A DNA stretch of 64,000 nt from Ruminiclostridium sufflavum DSM 19573 (GCF_003208175.1 NZ_QKMR01000005.1:150298-214297); one strand, 5' to 3'; counted from the stretch's first letter, positions 37,114 to 46,511 are shown. Translations and numbers: made by a program. Notes: generated by a model from the letters alone, not told the origin.

Positions 37114-37485
37114 TTAATAGTAAAATGAAATAAACTTAATGGTAAAGAAGTCACATGCTACAACGTTACCTGTTTCAGCCTGCCTAATAGTTATATAGTT
37201 TGCACCAACGCTCAGCAGTTCACCAAACTTATCTACTAATGTACCGGTTCCTATTAAAAATTCTACTCTGACCTTTTCACCTATTTTTGTACGTAAATAT
37301 CCGTTCAGATATTCTGTACTTTCAAGTGTTACTGCCTGAGGCTGAGTAGTAGGCGTTATAGGCGCTTCTAATGGCCTTGCTGTGCCATTTTGGTATAATA
37401 CCTCGGGTATGGCTCGATTGGGGTCAATACGTTCATGAGGATAGCAGTCATCCGTATTGTAATATGGAACGAAAAAATTTTTCAT
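37114..37485 (-). CDS. gerQ: Spore coat protein GerQ
   Basis: 123-residue GerQ, a spore coat/inner coat protein needed to localise the cortex hydrolase CwlJ. N terminus MKNFFVPYYNTDDCYPHE is followed by a Pro/Thr stretch and the conserved end STEYLNGYLRTKIGEKVRVEFLIGT to GNVVACDFFTIKFISFYY. ATG at 37483-37485 with AAGGAAG before it. It lies 80 bases downstream of the cwlJ gene on the same strand, matching their known partnership. Confidence 0.9.
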   Translation of the reverse strand: MKNFFVPYYNTDDCYPHERIDPNRAIPEVLYQNGTARPLEAPITPTTQPQAVTLESTEYLNGYLRTKIGEKVRVEFLIGTGTLVDKFGELLSVGANYITIRQAETGNVVACDFFTIKFISFYY

Positions 37486-37565
37486 AATTACGAACTTCCT
37501 TTCTGCAATCAGATTATAATAATTTGCCGGCTCTAATTGTTTTTTTAAAAATAGCTGGAAACGTA

Positions 37566-38009
37566 TCAAGTTTCTGCATATTTTTGTGTGGGTATATAGA
37601 AACAATGCTTATTAATTCTGGTTAAAATAATTCCTGTGCCGTTGGGCGGGAAAAAGGATGCGCATGTCGGGCTAAAAGGGTTGTAATACCAAAGGGAGTT
37701 AGCAACTGCACCCAATGTATTTCCTCCTAAAGCCCAATCGGCTATGTCATAATGGATTTGCTGAGGATTCATATTATATATATTCTGCGGATTATATTGA
37801 TCTGCAACTACTTCCTTGCAGCAGGTGAATTGATTGATTTGCATAATTGCGCTTCTTATATCGCCATTAACAAGTCTGAAAAATTCACCGTACGGAACGG
37901 TAGTTCTGTTCATAACAACAGATGCAACTCCTCTCAAACCGTCATCGCCTTCTCCGCCTGCTTCGCATTGCAACAGTCTTGCAAACAGTTCTCTATCAGT
38001 ATATGCCAT
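37566..38009 (-). CDS. cwlJ: Spore cortex cell-wall hydrolase CwlJ (SleB-like catalytic domain)
   Basis: 147-residue protein made of one Hydrolase_2 (CwlJ/SleB) domain, with no signal peptide and no peptidoglycan-binding repeat, which is the CwlJ layout. LLQCEAGGEGDDGLRGVASVVMNR, shortened here to its key residues Glu and Gly, and NSLWYYNP are the family signatures. CwlJ cuts the spore cortex during germination. ATG 38007-38009 follows AAAGGTGA. Encoded immediately before gerQ. Confidence 0.92.
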   Translation of the reverse strand: MAYTDRELFARLLQCEAGGEGDDGLRGVASVVMNRTTVPYGEFFRLVNGDIRSAIMQINQFTCCKEVVADQYNPQNIYNMNPQQIHYDIADWALGGNTLGAVANSLWYYNPFSPTCASFFPPNGTGIILTRINKHCFYIPTQKYAET

Positions 38010-38146
38010 TTTCAATCACCTTTAATGTTGAAACTTAAAAAGGAAAGCTTTTATTCATAATATCAGTATATTGGTTTTAAATTGCTTATGTTACATAATT
38101 AAAAAATTATGTTAATGAATACTTGTATTAGTTTTGTGCCTGAGGG

Positions 38147-38285
38147 GACTAAGGTCAGTTATGGTTAAAGCCTAAAAAATCAAGAGACAGCAGGGAAAAA
38201 AGAAGCTTACCTTCACAATGATAAAATTATTTTATTATTGTGAAGATTAGCCTCGAACAAAACCTACCTGCCGATAATAATAGCT
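38147..38285 (+). repeat. Worn MITE-like repeat between cwlJ and mtnN
   Basis: GGACTAAGGTCAGTTATGG and TTAAAGCC at the left, CTGCCGATAATAATAG at the right. The middle holds CTTCACAAT...ATTGTGAAG (about 38213-38247), a hairpin that on the minus strand is followed by a T-rich stretch and may terminate mtnN. Confidence 0.45.
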
Positions 38286-38287
38286 CT

Positions 38288-39049
38288 TTATCCGGCCTCA
38301 TTAATAAATTGTTTTATAATGCCGCAAGTAAAATGACTGGCTGTTTTTTCAATAAATTTAGGAAAGTTTATGCCTGCCTCCTTATCAGCCTTGTCTGATA
38401 TAACACGGAATACAACGAAGTCTGTATTGTGCTCATAACATACTTGCGCCACTGCCGCACCTTCCATTTCAATACATTTAAGATTCCGTATTTCCCTGCT
38501 CAGGCTTTGTACCTTCTGTATATCTGCCACGAACAGGTCACCGCTTGCAACTGTACCTACGGTGATGTTAGGAGTTGTTATTTCAAACTCTTTTAAGTAG
38601 CATTCAGCTACATCAGCTTTCATACTTTCAGATATGTAATGATGAGCAGACAGCTTTGCGAGAGCTGTCATTTTTGGGGATGCCTCAAAGGTATCAACAC
38701 CCAGCAAGGGTATCTCAAATTTTCTGAAAGGAGGCAGGGCACTTGCGTCCATGTCATGCTGCACAAGCTTGTCAGCAATAACGATATCTCCTATATTGAG
38801 AGACTTATCTGCTCCACCGGCAACTCCGGTAAAAATGACCAGATTAACTCCGAAGGTTTCTATAAGAGTAGTTACAGTTGATGCTGCGGCAACCTTTCCG
38901 CATCTCGAAAAAACTAGCACTACATCTTTGCCGAACAAATCTCCGACATAAAAATTACGCATTCCTATATTTTTTGATTCCTTAATAGTCATGCTTTCCG
39001 ATAAAAGCTTGATTTCTTCCTGCATTGCACCAATAATACCTATTGTCAT
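38288..39049 (-). CDS. mtnN: 5'-methylthioadenosine/S-adenosylhomocysteine nucleosidase
   Basis: 253-residue MTA/SAH nucleosidase that splits adenine from methylthioadenosine and S-adenosylhomocysteine. Start MTIGIIGAMQEEI, VFTGVAGG-type GVAGGADKSLNIGD, VASGDLFV, and the purine-site EMEGAAVAQVCYE with ISDKAD at the end. About 20 residues longer than the usual family length, with the extra around 110-150. ATG with GGGAGG before it. Works on the same metabolites as ahcY and mtaD at 53-55.6 kb. Confidence 0.93.
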   Translation of the reverse strand: MTIGIIGAMQEEIKLLSESMTIKESKNIGMRNFYVGDLFGKDVVLVFSRCGKVAAASTVTTLIETFGVNLVIFTGVAGGADKSLNIGDIVIADKLVQHDMDASALPPFRKFEIPLLGVDTFEASPKMTALAKLSAHHYISESMKADVAECYLKEFEITTPNITVGTVASGDLFVADIQKVQSLSREIRNLKCIEMEGAAVAQVCYEHNTDFVVFRVISDKADKEAGINFPKFIEKTASHFTCGIIKQFINEAG

Positions 39050-39137
39050 GATAAACCTCCCTGCCGAATTAAGAATATGGATTTATTTAAGCACTGGTGC
39101 GTACCTATACGCATGATTGCAGCATATAAATAAAAGA

Positions 39138-39162
39138 GTCTATAAAGAAGCTCTTTATAGAC
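39138..39162 (-). terminator. Intrinsic terminator of the ferredoxin gene
   Basis: Perfect 10-bp stem GTCTATAAAG (39138-39147) / CTTTATAGAC (39153-39162). On the minus strand it is followed by TCTTTTATTTA. Confidence 0.75.
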
Positions 39163-39211
39163 ATTATAACACTAGATGGCACTATGTGGTAATAAAAATT
39201 GTGCGGCTGTT

Positions 39212-39940
39212 TTATACCGATAGAACTTCTCCGCTTGTTCCTATGACAGCTATACTCCAGGGAATCATTTTTCCCGACTTTATCAGTGCGGCTTTTACGG
39301 CGTTTACAATACCGCCGCAGCAGGGAACTTCCATTCTTAGTATTTTAACACTGTTGATATTGTTGTTTTCCAAAATTGCTGCCAGCTTTTCGGAATAATC
39401 ACCATCGTCAAGCTTCGGACAACCAATTAAAGTTATCCTGTTTTTCATGAATTCCTTATGGATATTTGCGTATGCGTATGCCGTACAATCTGCCGCTATT
39501 AATAAATCACAATTTTCAAAATAAGGGGCGTTAACAGGTACAAGCTTAATTTGGCAGGGCCATTGCATCAGCTCCGAGGTGAGTGGTTCGGTATCGGCTT
39601 TAGCCGGTGCAGTCTGGCTTAGGCTCTTTTTGATTGACATGGCTCTTGAGCCGGGGCAGCCGGTGTGTACAGGAGAGCCTGACAAAGCATGCAAATCAGA
39701 TTTCTTTTTTATATTTTCCATAACAAGCTCCTCATCATATGCAGCTGCCTCACGTTCTATGATAGTAATAGCATCTGCGGGACATTCGGGAAGGCAGTCG
39801 CCTAATCCGTCACAATAGCTGTCAGAAATCAGTTTTGCTTTTCCGTTCTCAAGTATGAGCGCGCCTTCATGACAGGCATTTACACATAGGCCGCAGCCAT
39901 TGCATCTTTCTTCATTAATACTTATTATTTTTCTTTTCAT
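39212..39940 (-). CDS. 4Fe-4S ferredoxin-type iron-sulfur protein with C-terminal Cys domain
   Basis: 242-residue protein. The first 60 residues hold two [4Fe-4S] sites: CNGCGLCVNACHEGA and CDGLGDCLPECPADA. A linker (80-125) with HTGCPGS leads to a C-terminal domain with CQIKLVPVNAPYF, DLLIAADC, GCPKLDD and EVPCCGGI. This domain type occurs with electron transfer proteins in anaerobes; the partner and reaction are unknown. ATG 39938-39940 follows AAAGGAGG. Transcribed alone, ending at its own hairpin. Confidence 0.88.
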   Translation of the reverse strand: MKRKIISINEERCNGCGLCVNACHEGALILENGKAKLISDSYCDGLGDCLPECPADAITIIEREAAAYDEELVMENIKKKSDLHALSGSPVHTGCPGSRAMSIKKSLSQTAPAKADTEPLTSELMQWPCQIKLVPVNAPYFENCDLLIAADCTAYAYANIHKEFMKNRITLIGCPKLDDGDYSEKLAAILENNNINSVKILRMEVPCCGGIVNAVKAALIKSGKMIPWSIAVIGTSGEVLSV

Positions 39941-40142
39941 TGTGTCCTCCTTTGTGAGCCTTGAGCTCAAATAAATTGTATATGGCGGTTCTGATATCTG
40001 TAAAGGGTTTAAACCTTGTGCTATCTCATCTGCTTTGATTATAATACATACAGGTATAATATTATGTAGCTGTAGATACAAATTTAAGCCGGTATAAAAT
40101 TAATATGGTACAAAACAGTTTGTGCTAATAATTAAGAAAATA

Positions 40143-40171
40143 TTGACGGAATAATATTAAAATGATATCAT
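40143..40171 (+). promoter_or_regulatory. Sigma-A-type promoter of the SPFH operon
   Basis: TTGACG (40143-40148), 17-base spacer, TATCAT (40166-40171), overlapping an AT-rich palindrome TGATATCA / TATATATA. About 60 bases upstream of the ATG. Confidence 0.7.
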
Positions 40172-40233
40172 ATATATATCATAAAAATATAAGTTGATTA
40201 AAATTTGTGCCCTGATGGGCGTAGGAGGTAAAT

Positions 40234-41106
40234 ATGAAGGAGATTATAGGCAAAACAAAATCAGGAGGCTTGTTACTGCTTGTATCATTTATTGTGCTTA
40301 TTGCGAGTGTAGGCATATTTGTACTGGGTTTATTAAATGAGGGTATATTATTATCAGTAATCGGCTGCGTATTGTTTGTTGTATATATTTTTATATTGCC
40401 AGGTTTTTTTACAATTCAGCCCAATGAGGCAATGGTGCTGATACTGTTCGGTAAATATGCAGGAACCGTAAAGGAAGCAGGCTGGCATTGGTCCAATCCT
40501 TTTTATACAAAAAAGAAAATATCCCTCAGATCCAGAAATGTAAACGGCGAAAAAATAAAGGTTAATGATGAAATGGGTAATCCGATAGAGATCGCGGCGG
40601 TAATTGTCTGGAGAGTTGAGAATACTGCGGAGGCCTGTTTTGATGTTGATAATTATATCGACTATGTAAATGTACAGAGTGAATCAGCTCTCAGGCATTT
40701 GGCAGGTATGTACCCTTATGATGTGGATGAGGAGAATACAGATACTTTGTCATTGAGAGGCAGCTCGGATGAGGTTTCGGAGGCTCTCAAGAATGAACTG
40801 CAGCAGAGATTGGGTAAGGCGGGCGTTATTGTTGAGGAGGCAAGAATTTCACATCTTGCATATGCTCCTGAAATTGCGGCTGCTATGCTTCAGAGACAAC
40901 AGGCAGCGGCAATAATAGCAGCAAGGCAGAAGATTGTTGAAGGCGCGGTAGGCATGGTTCAGATGGCATTGAATAAGCTGAGTGTTGATGGGATTGTTGA
41001 TTTGGATGAAGAAAGAAAAGCTGCTATGGTTAGCAATTTACTTGTTGTCTTATGTGGGGAAAGAAGCACTCAACCTGTAATTAATGCCGGAACTTTACAC
41101 AATTAA
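40234..41106 (+). CDS. SPFH (band 7) membrane protein
   Basis: 290-residue SPFH protein. Two N-terminal membrane helices (about 13-35 and 38-58) are followed by the SPFH domain ([42 protein letters not shown]) and a helical tail ([22 protein letters not shown]). Such proteins form membrane scaffolds. It is followed 19 bases later by a ribbon-helix-helix gene; this pairing is recurrent in bacteria. The leader carries the GTGCCC-loop-GGGCGT mini-hairpin directly before AGGAGG. Confidence 0.9.
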   Translation: MKEIIGKTKSGGLLLLVSFIVLIASVGIFVLGLLNEGILLSVIGCVLFVVYIFILPGFFTIQPNEAMVLILFGKYAGTVKEAGWHWSNPFYTKKKISLRSRNVNGEKIKVNDEMGNPIEIAAVIVWRVENTAEACFDVDNYIDYVNVQSESALRHLAGMYPYDVDEENTDTLSLRGSSDEVSEALKNELQQRLGKAGVIVEEARISHLAYAPEIAAAMLQRQQAAAIIAARQKIVEGAVGMVQMALNKLSVDGIVDLDEERKAAMVSNLLVVLCGERSTQPVINAGTLHN

Positions 41107-41124
41107 TGCAAAGGTGTTGAAATT

Positions 41125-41313
41125 ATGTCAGAAAAAAAGTCTATTTTGCTAAGGTTGAGTCCAAGGATGTGGGAAGAAATATCCAAGTGGGCTGATGACG
41201 AATTCCGTTCGGTAAATGGCCAGATTGAGTATATACTGAGTGAAGCGTTACGGAAAAGAAAATCCTCTCATACAAAAGCAGCGGATAAGGATGCTGATTC
41301 CTATATAGAATAG
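41125..41313 (+). CDS. Small Arc/ribbon-helix-helix protein
   Basis: 62-residue Arc-like protein. SILLRLSPRMWEEISKWADDEFRSVNGQIEYILSEAL (key parts: beta strand LLRLS and two helices) fits an Arc ribbon-helix-helix. Such small proteins bind DNA as dimers and often act as autorepressors or antitoxins. There is no toxin gene beside it; the partner is the SPFH gene. Weak AAGGTG before ATG. The pair ends at a strong terminator. Confidence 0.85.
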   Translation: MSEKKSILLRLSPRMWEEISKWADDEFRSVNGQIEYILSEALRKRKSSHTKAADKDADSYIE

Positions 41314-41322
41314 CGGTTAAAT

Positions 41323-41368
41323 AAAAGCCATGCACATCAATATATTTTCTTTGGTGTGCATGGCTTTT
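41323..41368. terminator. Bidirectional terminator
   Basis: AAAAGCCATGCACATCAA (41324-41340) pairs with TTGGTGTGCATGGCTTTT (41351-41368) with one G-T. T-runs on both strands. Shared by the SPFH operon and the convergent chemoreceptor-like gene. Confidence 0.88.
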
Positions 41369-41392
41369 ACGCTGTGTTTTTCATATGTATGT

Positions 41393-42646
41393 TTATCTGA
41401 GCTTATATTTTTTCAGGTTAAGATTCAGTTGATTTACCAATTGATCCAGACTTTGAGCTGAAGTTTTCATATCATCCAGAATCTTTAGCTGATTTTCTGT
41501 GGTAGCCGCAACTTCTTCACTTGAAGCAGCAGTTTGCTGAGATACAGAGGATATGTTTTCAATTGAACTGATTACTTCACTCTTGTCATTCTGCATTTTA
41601 ATAACTGCTTCATTGACATCATTAATCTTTGTTACTATGAAGTCAATTGCGTTGGCAATATCATTAAAGGAGCTGTTTGTCTTGTCAACGGCAAGGTTTT
41701 GCTCCTGAGAAACTTTTTTCATTACTTCCATGGATGAAATTGCAAGAGCTGATTCCTCTGCTATGCTTTGCATCATATTGTTAATTTCCTCGGTTGACTT
41801 TCGGCTTTCATCTGCAAGCTTACGAACCTCATCGGCAACAACCGCAAAGCCTTTTCCGGCTTCACCTGCTCTTGCGGCTTCGATAGCGGCGTTAAGAGCC
41901 AATAAATTAGTTTGCTCTGCAATATTTTCTATTGATTCAACAAACAAACCAATATTTTTTGTGGCATTTGTCAGATTTCCGACGACTGAAAATATCTTTT
42001 CGGAAGTTTCATAGGTTTCTTTTGATTTATCCCTCAGGGTTGTGACTGCTTTAAGGCCTACAGTGTTTAAATTGCTGATTCTGTTTGTCTCGGAAGTTAT
42101 ACCGTTGTAGCTTTCATAAACAAAATTTATTTGGTCGGAAAGCTTATCAACAACCTGTACTCCTAGTTGAGCCTCTTCAGCCTGAGAGGACGCACCCTTT
42201 GCAATCTCATCTATTGTTTTTGATATCTCCTGTATGGCACCGGTGGCATTTTCTGTGGTAGATACAACCTTCCTTGATGCCTGAGTTATTGACATAGAAA
42301 GATTGAAAAAGCTTTCTATAAGTGAACGTATTTCACTTATCACAGAATTGACTACTGAAGCGATTGCTCCTAAAAATCCGTATTTTTTCGGTTCAATCAT
42401 ATTTGAAAAGTCACCGGATTTGAAACCTTCAATTTCTGATGAGAATTTCTTAATACCGCGTTTATACCTGAATCCAGTATTAATGGCTAAAATGAAGCCT
42501 GTAACTTCCGTGGAAATAAATGTGAAAATTACAAAAAGCGGATTTTTAAAAACTATTCCTACTATAACCGAGAATACAATACTAGATATCAGATTTAGTA
42601 CAGATAACACAAAATAATTGGAATTACTTGATTTGTTTTTTTTCAT
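41393..42646 (-). CDS. Methyl-accepting chemotaxis-like protein without sensor domain
   Basis: 417-residue protein: two adjacent membrane helices (about 13-33 and 36-57) with almost no outside loop, a HAMP-like stretch, and the chemoreceptor signalling helices with the hairpin tip [38 protein letters not shown]. With no ligand-binding domain it may sense membrane state or internal signals, or act with another receptor. GGAGGGA before ATG. No che genes nearby. Confidence 0.92.
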   Translation of the reverse strand: MKKNKSSNSNYFVLSVLNLISSIVFSVIVGIVFKNPLFVIFTFISTEVTGFILAINTGFRYKRGIKKFSSEIEGFKSGDFSNMIEPKKYGFLGAIASVVNSVISEIRSLIESFFNLSMSITQASRKVVSTTENATGAIQEISKTIDEIAKGASSQAEEAQLGVQVVDKLSDQINFVYESYNGITSETNRISNLNTVGLKAVTTLRDKSKETYETSEKIFSVVGNLTNATKNIGLFVESIENIAEQTNLLALNAAIEAARAGEAGKGFAVVADEVRKLADESRKSTEEINNMMQSIAEESALAISSMEVMKKVSQEQNLAVDKTNSSFNDIANAIDFIVTKINDVNEAVIKMQNDKSEVISSIENISSVSQQTAASSEEVAATTENQLKILDDMKTSAQSLDQLVNQLNLNLKKYKLR

Positions 42647-42814
42647 AAAATCCCTCCAAGTTATGCAAAAATTAATCGATTATAACATATACATTTTCTA
42701 TTCTACAAATATTAGTAAAAACCTTTTTTAATTTGCAATAACTTTATAATTGCCGGAAAAATGAAATGTATATTTGTTGAAATATGTAGCAGTATGGTTT
42801 TCCTGCAAATATTA

Positions 42815-42843
42815 TTGACAGAGGGCGTAAAATTGTATACAAT
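42815..42843 (+). promoter_or_regulatory. Consensus promoter with palindromic operator for Re-citrate synthase-aconitase
   Basis: TTGACA (42815-42820), 17-base spacer, TACAAT (42838-42843). The -10 box is inside the perfect 12-base palindrome ATTGTATACAAT (42832-42843). A dimeric repressor binding here would block RNA polymerase. The GntR-family gene at 46559 is the nearest candidate. Confidence 0.8.
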
Positions 42844-42903
42844 CATACACATATACAAAAGAACATGTTTTTCGTGGAGATAATTAATTTTGGAGGTGTT
42901 AAA

Positions 42904-44283
42904 ATGATTGAGTTTAATAAAAAATCAAATACACTAGAGCAGACTCAGTACAGATATTCACTTCAGGATGTATCTGAACCAAATCTTTATAGAGAGATTT
43001 ATAATTATGAAGAAGTACCTAAGTGCGCATTTAATCATAGAAGGGTTCCTATGAATCCGGCTGATGAAATCTGGATAACAGATACTACCTTCAGAGACGG
43101 ACAGCAGTCCAGAGCGCCATACACAGTTGAACAGATTGTCAGGCTGTATGATTATCTTAATAAATTGGGAGGACCGAAGGGTATTATCCGCCAGACAGAA
43201 TTTTTCCTTTATAGTGACAAGGATAAAGAAGCTGTCTGCAAATGTATGGAGAGAGGATATAAATTTCCTGAGGTAACCAGTTGGATAAGAGCATCAAAAA
43301 GTGATTTCAAGCTTGCCAAGGAAATGGGAATGAAAGAAACCGGCTTTTTGGTCAGCTGCTCTGATTATCACATATTCAAAAAGCTGAAAAAGACAAGAAA
43401 ACAGGCTATGGACGATTATTTGAGCGTAATAAAGGAAGCTCTTGAGGTTGGAATTAAGCCAAGATGTCACTTTGAAGACATAACAAGGGCAGATTTTTAT
43501 GGCTTTGTTGTTCCTTTTGCGTCAGAGCTTAAAAGATTGATGGATGAAAGCGGAGTTCCAATAAAAATAAGGGCATGTGATACAATGGGATATGGTGTTA
43601 CATATCCCGGCGCTGCTTTGCCTAGAAGCGTACCTGGAATAATTTACGGACTGAGGCATCATGCGGGCTTTCCGGGTGAGCTGCTTGAATGGCACGGACA
43701 TAATGATTTCTATAAAGCGGTTGACAATTCATCTGCTGCATGGCTGTATGGCTGTTCCTCTGTGAACGGTTCGCTTCTCGGTATTGGTGAGCGTACCGGA
43801 AACACACCTCTTGAGGCAATGGTTTTCGAATATTGTTCACTAAGAGGAACAACCGACGGAATGGATACTGCCGTAATAACGGAGATAGCTGACTATTACG
43901 AGAGGGAGCTTGATTATGAAATTCCGCCAAGAACTCCGTTTGTTGGAAAGCATTTTAATGTGACACAGGCAGGAATTCATGCTGACGGAATGCTGAAGGA
44001 TGAGGAAATATACAATATTTTCAATACAGCAAAGCTTCTGAACAGGCCGATTGGTGTTGCGATAACCCAAACCTCGGGTTTGGCGGGAATAGCTCTCTGG
44101 ATAAATAATAATTTCCGCTTGTCCGGAGAGGATATGATTGATAAAAAGGACCCAAGAGTTGCAAGAGTTAAGGATTGGATTGACGAAGAATACCAGAATG
44201 GCAGAATTACCTCCATCAGCGATAAAGAGATGCTGAAAGGAATACAGAAAATAGAACCGGGCTTGATTCCGGCTAAAAAATAG
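42904..44283 (+). CDS. Probable Re-citrate synthase (isopropylmalate/homocitrate synthase-like)
   Basis: 459-residue HMGL-like (DRE-TIM barrel) enzyme. ITDTTFRDGQQSR, HFEDITRADFYGFV, ACDTMGYGVTYPG and the metal site EWHGHNDF then GIGERTGNTPLEA are the superfamily motifs. It matches in layout the clostridial Re-citrate synthases, which make citrate from acetyl-CoA and oxaloacetate with the opposite stereochemistry, rather than LeuA, because it lacks the LeuA regulatory domain and sits directly before aconitase. Homocitrate or citramalate synthase are the alternatives. ATG 42904 behind GGAGGTG. Confidence 0.82.
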   Translation: MIEFNKKSNTLEQTQYRYSLQDVSEPNLYREIYNYEEVPKCAFNHRRVPMNPADEIWITDTTFRDGQQSRAPYTVEQIVRLYDYLNKLGGPKGIIRQTEFFLYSDKDKEAVCKCMERGYKFPEVTSWIRASKSDFKLAKEMGMKETGFLVSCSDYHIFKKLKKTRKQAMDDYLSVIKEALEVGIKPRCHFEDITRADFYGFVVPFASELKRLMDESGVPIKIRACDTMGYGVTYPGAALPRSVPGIIYGLRHHAGFPGELLEWHGHNDFYKAVDNSSAAWLYGCSSVNGSLLGIGERTGNTPLEAMVFEYCSLRGTTDGMDTAVITEIADYYERELDYEIPPRTPFVGKHFNVTQAGIHADGMLKDEEIYNIFNTAKLLNRPIGVAITQTSGLAGIALWINNNFRLSGEDMIDKKDPRVARVKDWIDEEYQNGRITSISDKEMLKGIQKIEPGLIPAKK

Positions 44284-44403
44284 TACTATGGCTTTTTTGA
44301 CAAAAATGGTATTATTAATAACGGTATTGGCTTATACATTAAATTTTGCTGATTTTGATTGATGCAAAATTAAGAAGCTATTAAAATAGTAGGAGGATTA
44401 AAA

Positions 44404-46332
44404 ATGGGCTTAAATTTGGCACAGAAAATAATTAAGAATCATTTGGTCAGCGGGGAAATGGTTAAAGGCAGCGAGATATCCATTAAAATAGACCAGACGC
44501 TTACGCAGGACTCAACAGGTACTATGGCATATTTGCAGTTTGAGGCAATAGGAATACCGAGGGTCAGGACAAAAAAATCAGTTGCATATATTGACCACAA
44601 TACATTGCAGGCGGGTTTTGAAAATGCGGATGACCACAAATATATTCAGACTGTTGCGTCAAAGCACGGGGTTTATTTTTCGAAGCCCGGAAACGGAATC
44701 TGTCATCAGGTACAGCTGGAGCGTTTCGGAGCACCCGGCATGACCTTGCTTGGTTCTGACAGCCATACTCCCACAGGCGGAGGAATAGGGATGCTTGCTA
44801 TCGGAGCAGGCGGACTTGATGTTGCGGTTGCTATGGGCGGCGGTCCGTACTATCTGCCAATGCCCAAGGTCTGTAAGGTTGAACTGAAAGGTAAGCTTAA
44901 TTCATGGTCAACGGCAAAAGATATTATTCTGGAGGTCCTGAGAGTATTGACTGTTAAGGGCGGAGTCGGAAAGGTAATTGAATATGCCGGGGAAGGCATC
45001 AAATCTTTGACTGTTCCTGAGAGAGCTACAATAACAAATATGGGAGCTGAGCTGGGCGCTACAACCTCAATATTCCCAAGTGACGAGGTCACTCTTGAAT
45101 TTTTGAAGGCTCAGGGCAGAAAGCAGGATTGGGTTGAGCTTTTGCCTGATGCTGATGCTGAATACGACGAGCATGTAGTGATAGATTTGTCAACAGTTGA
45201 GCCAATGGCGGCAAAGCCTCACAGTCCTGACAATGTGGAGAAGATTTCCGCTATCGGAAAAATAAAGGTCGATCAGGTTGCTATCGGAAGCTGCACAAAT
45301 TCATCCTATATGGATATGATGAAGGTTGCCGCAATATTAAAAGGAAAGACTGTGAACCCGAAGGTCAGCCTTGTTATTGCACCGGGCTCAAAGCAGGTAT
45401 TGACTATGCTGGCACAGAACGGTGCGTTGGCGGATATGGTGGCGGCAGGAGCAAGAATTCTTGAATCAGCTTGCGGCCCGTGTATCGGTATGGGTCAGGC
45501 TCCATGTACGGATGCGGTATCCTTGAGAACCTTCAACAGAAATTTTGAAGGAAGAAGCGGAACCACTTCCGCAAAGGTTTATCTGGTAAGCCCTGAGGTT
45601 GCGGCTGCAAGTGCCCTTACAGGTGTTTTGACAGATCCGAGGGAGTTGGGCGAGGCTCCCAAGATTGAAATGCCCGAGCAATTCCTGATAAATGATAATA
45701 TGGTTATAGCACCTGCCCCTGAAGGAAATGATGTGGAGGTTGTCAGAGGCCCGAATATCAAGCCTTTCCCGTTAAACAAGGCATTAGCCGAAAAGGTTGC
45801 CGGTAAGGCGCTTATTAAGGTTGGAGATAATATAACAACTGACCATATTATGCCTTCAAATGCAAAGCTGCTTCCATTCAGGTCAAATGTACCCCATCTT
45901 GCGGAATACTGTCTGACACCATGTGACCCTGAATTTCCCGCAAGAGCAAAGGCTAACGGCGGCGGATTTATAATAGGCGGTTCAAATTACGGACAGGGCT
46001 CAAGCAGAGAGCATGCCGCATTAGCTCCGCTGCAGCTGGGAGTAAAGGGTGTTCTTGCAAAATCATTTGCAAGAATCCATATGGCAAACCTGATTAATTC
46101 GGGAATTATTCCTATGACCTTTGAAAATGAAGCAGATTATGATTCGATTGATTTAAATGATGAGCTGGTAATTGAAAATGCAACCGAACAGGTTAAAAAG
46201 GCTGATACTATAGTAGTAAGGAATCTTACAAAGAATACTCAGTTTAGCGTAAAGGTAACATTATCCGAAAGACAGGTTCAGATAATACTTGCCGGAGGAC
46301 TGCTGAACTTTACACGCGAACAGAGCAGGTAG
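44404..46332 (+). CDS. Aconitate hydratase (Aquifex type)
   Basis: 642-residue aconitase of the short, Aquifex-type group; converts citrate to isocitrate. Fe-S Cys ligands: GSCTNSSYMDM and SACGPCIGMGQAP; the swivel domain holds GGSNYGQGSSREHAALAP. It may also act on homoaconitate-like substrates, but the upstream Re-citrate synthase supports citrate. AGGAGG before ATG, 120 bases after the synthase gene. No isocitrate dehydrogenase gene follows within the window. Confidence 0.93.
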   Translation: MGLNLAQKIIKNHLVSGEMVKGSEISIKIDQTLTQDSTGTMAYLQFEAIGIPRVRTKKSVAYIDHNTLQAGFENADDHKYIQTVASKHGVYFSKPGNGICHQVQLERFGAPGMTLLGSDSHTPTGGGIGMLAIGAGGLDVAVAMGGGPYYLPMPKVCKVELKGKLNSWSTAKDIILEVLRVLTVKGGVGKVIEYAGEGIKSLTVPERATITNMGAELGATTSIFPSDEVTLEFLKAQGRKQDWVELLPDADAEYDEHVVIDLSTVEPMAAKPHSPDNVEKISAIGKIKVDQVAIGSCTNSSYMDMMKVAAILKGKTVNPKVSLVIAPGSKQVLTMLAQNGALADMVAAGARILESACGPCIGMGQAPCTDAVSLRTFNRNFEGRSGTTSAKVYLVSPEVAAASALTGVLTDPRELGEAPKIEMPEQFLINDNMVIAPAPEGNDVEVVRGPNIKPFPLNKALAEKVAGKALIKVGDNITTDHIMPSNAKLLPFRSNVPHLAEYCLTPCDPEFPARAKANGGGFIIGGSNYGQGSSREHAALAPLQLGVKGVLAKSFARIHMANLINSGIIPMTFENEADYDSIDLNDELVIENATEQVKKADTIVVRNLTKNTQFSVKVTLSERQVQIILAGGLLNFTREQSR

Positions 46333-46475
46333 GTATTTGATATAAAGTGATATTTATTTCAATATTGCTTTTTAAAGTGAGTCAGTTAACATAGGCTGGA
46401 GCCTCTATACAGCGTTGAAAGCCTTCTTGAAGGTGATTGCAGCTATAGAAGTATGAGGTATTGAAACTGTAAGAT

Positions 46476-46511
46476 AATTGAGAATCTCTGCTTTGGCAGA
46501 GGTTCTCAATA
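46476..46511 (+). promoter_or_regulatory. Leader hairpin before the GntR gene
   Basis: ATTGAGAATCTCTG (46476-46489) pairs with CAGAGGTTCTCAAT (46497-46510) with a G-T pair. It is not followed by a good T-run. It may end the aconitase transcript in part or act in the gntR leader, whose last part is TTTTGTGCC-loop-GGCGTGGGGGTTAAT. Confidence 0.5.

Noticed and set aside
41125..41313. Antitoxin of a toxin-antitoxin pair
   Set aside because: No toxin-like gene is adjacent; the neighbour is an SPFH membrane protein.
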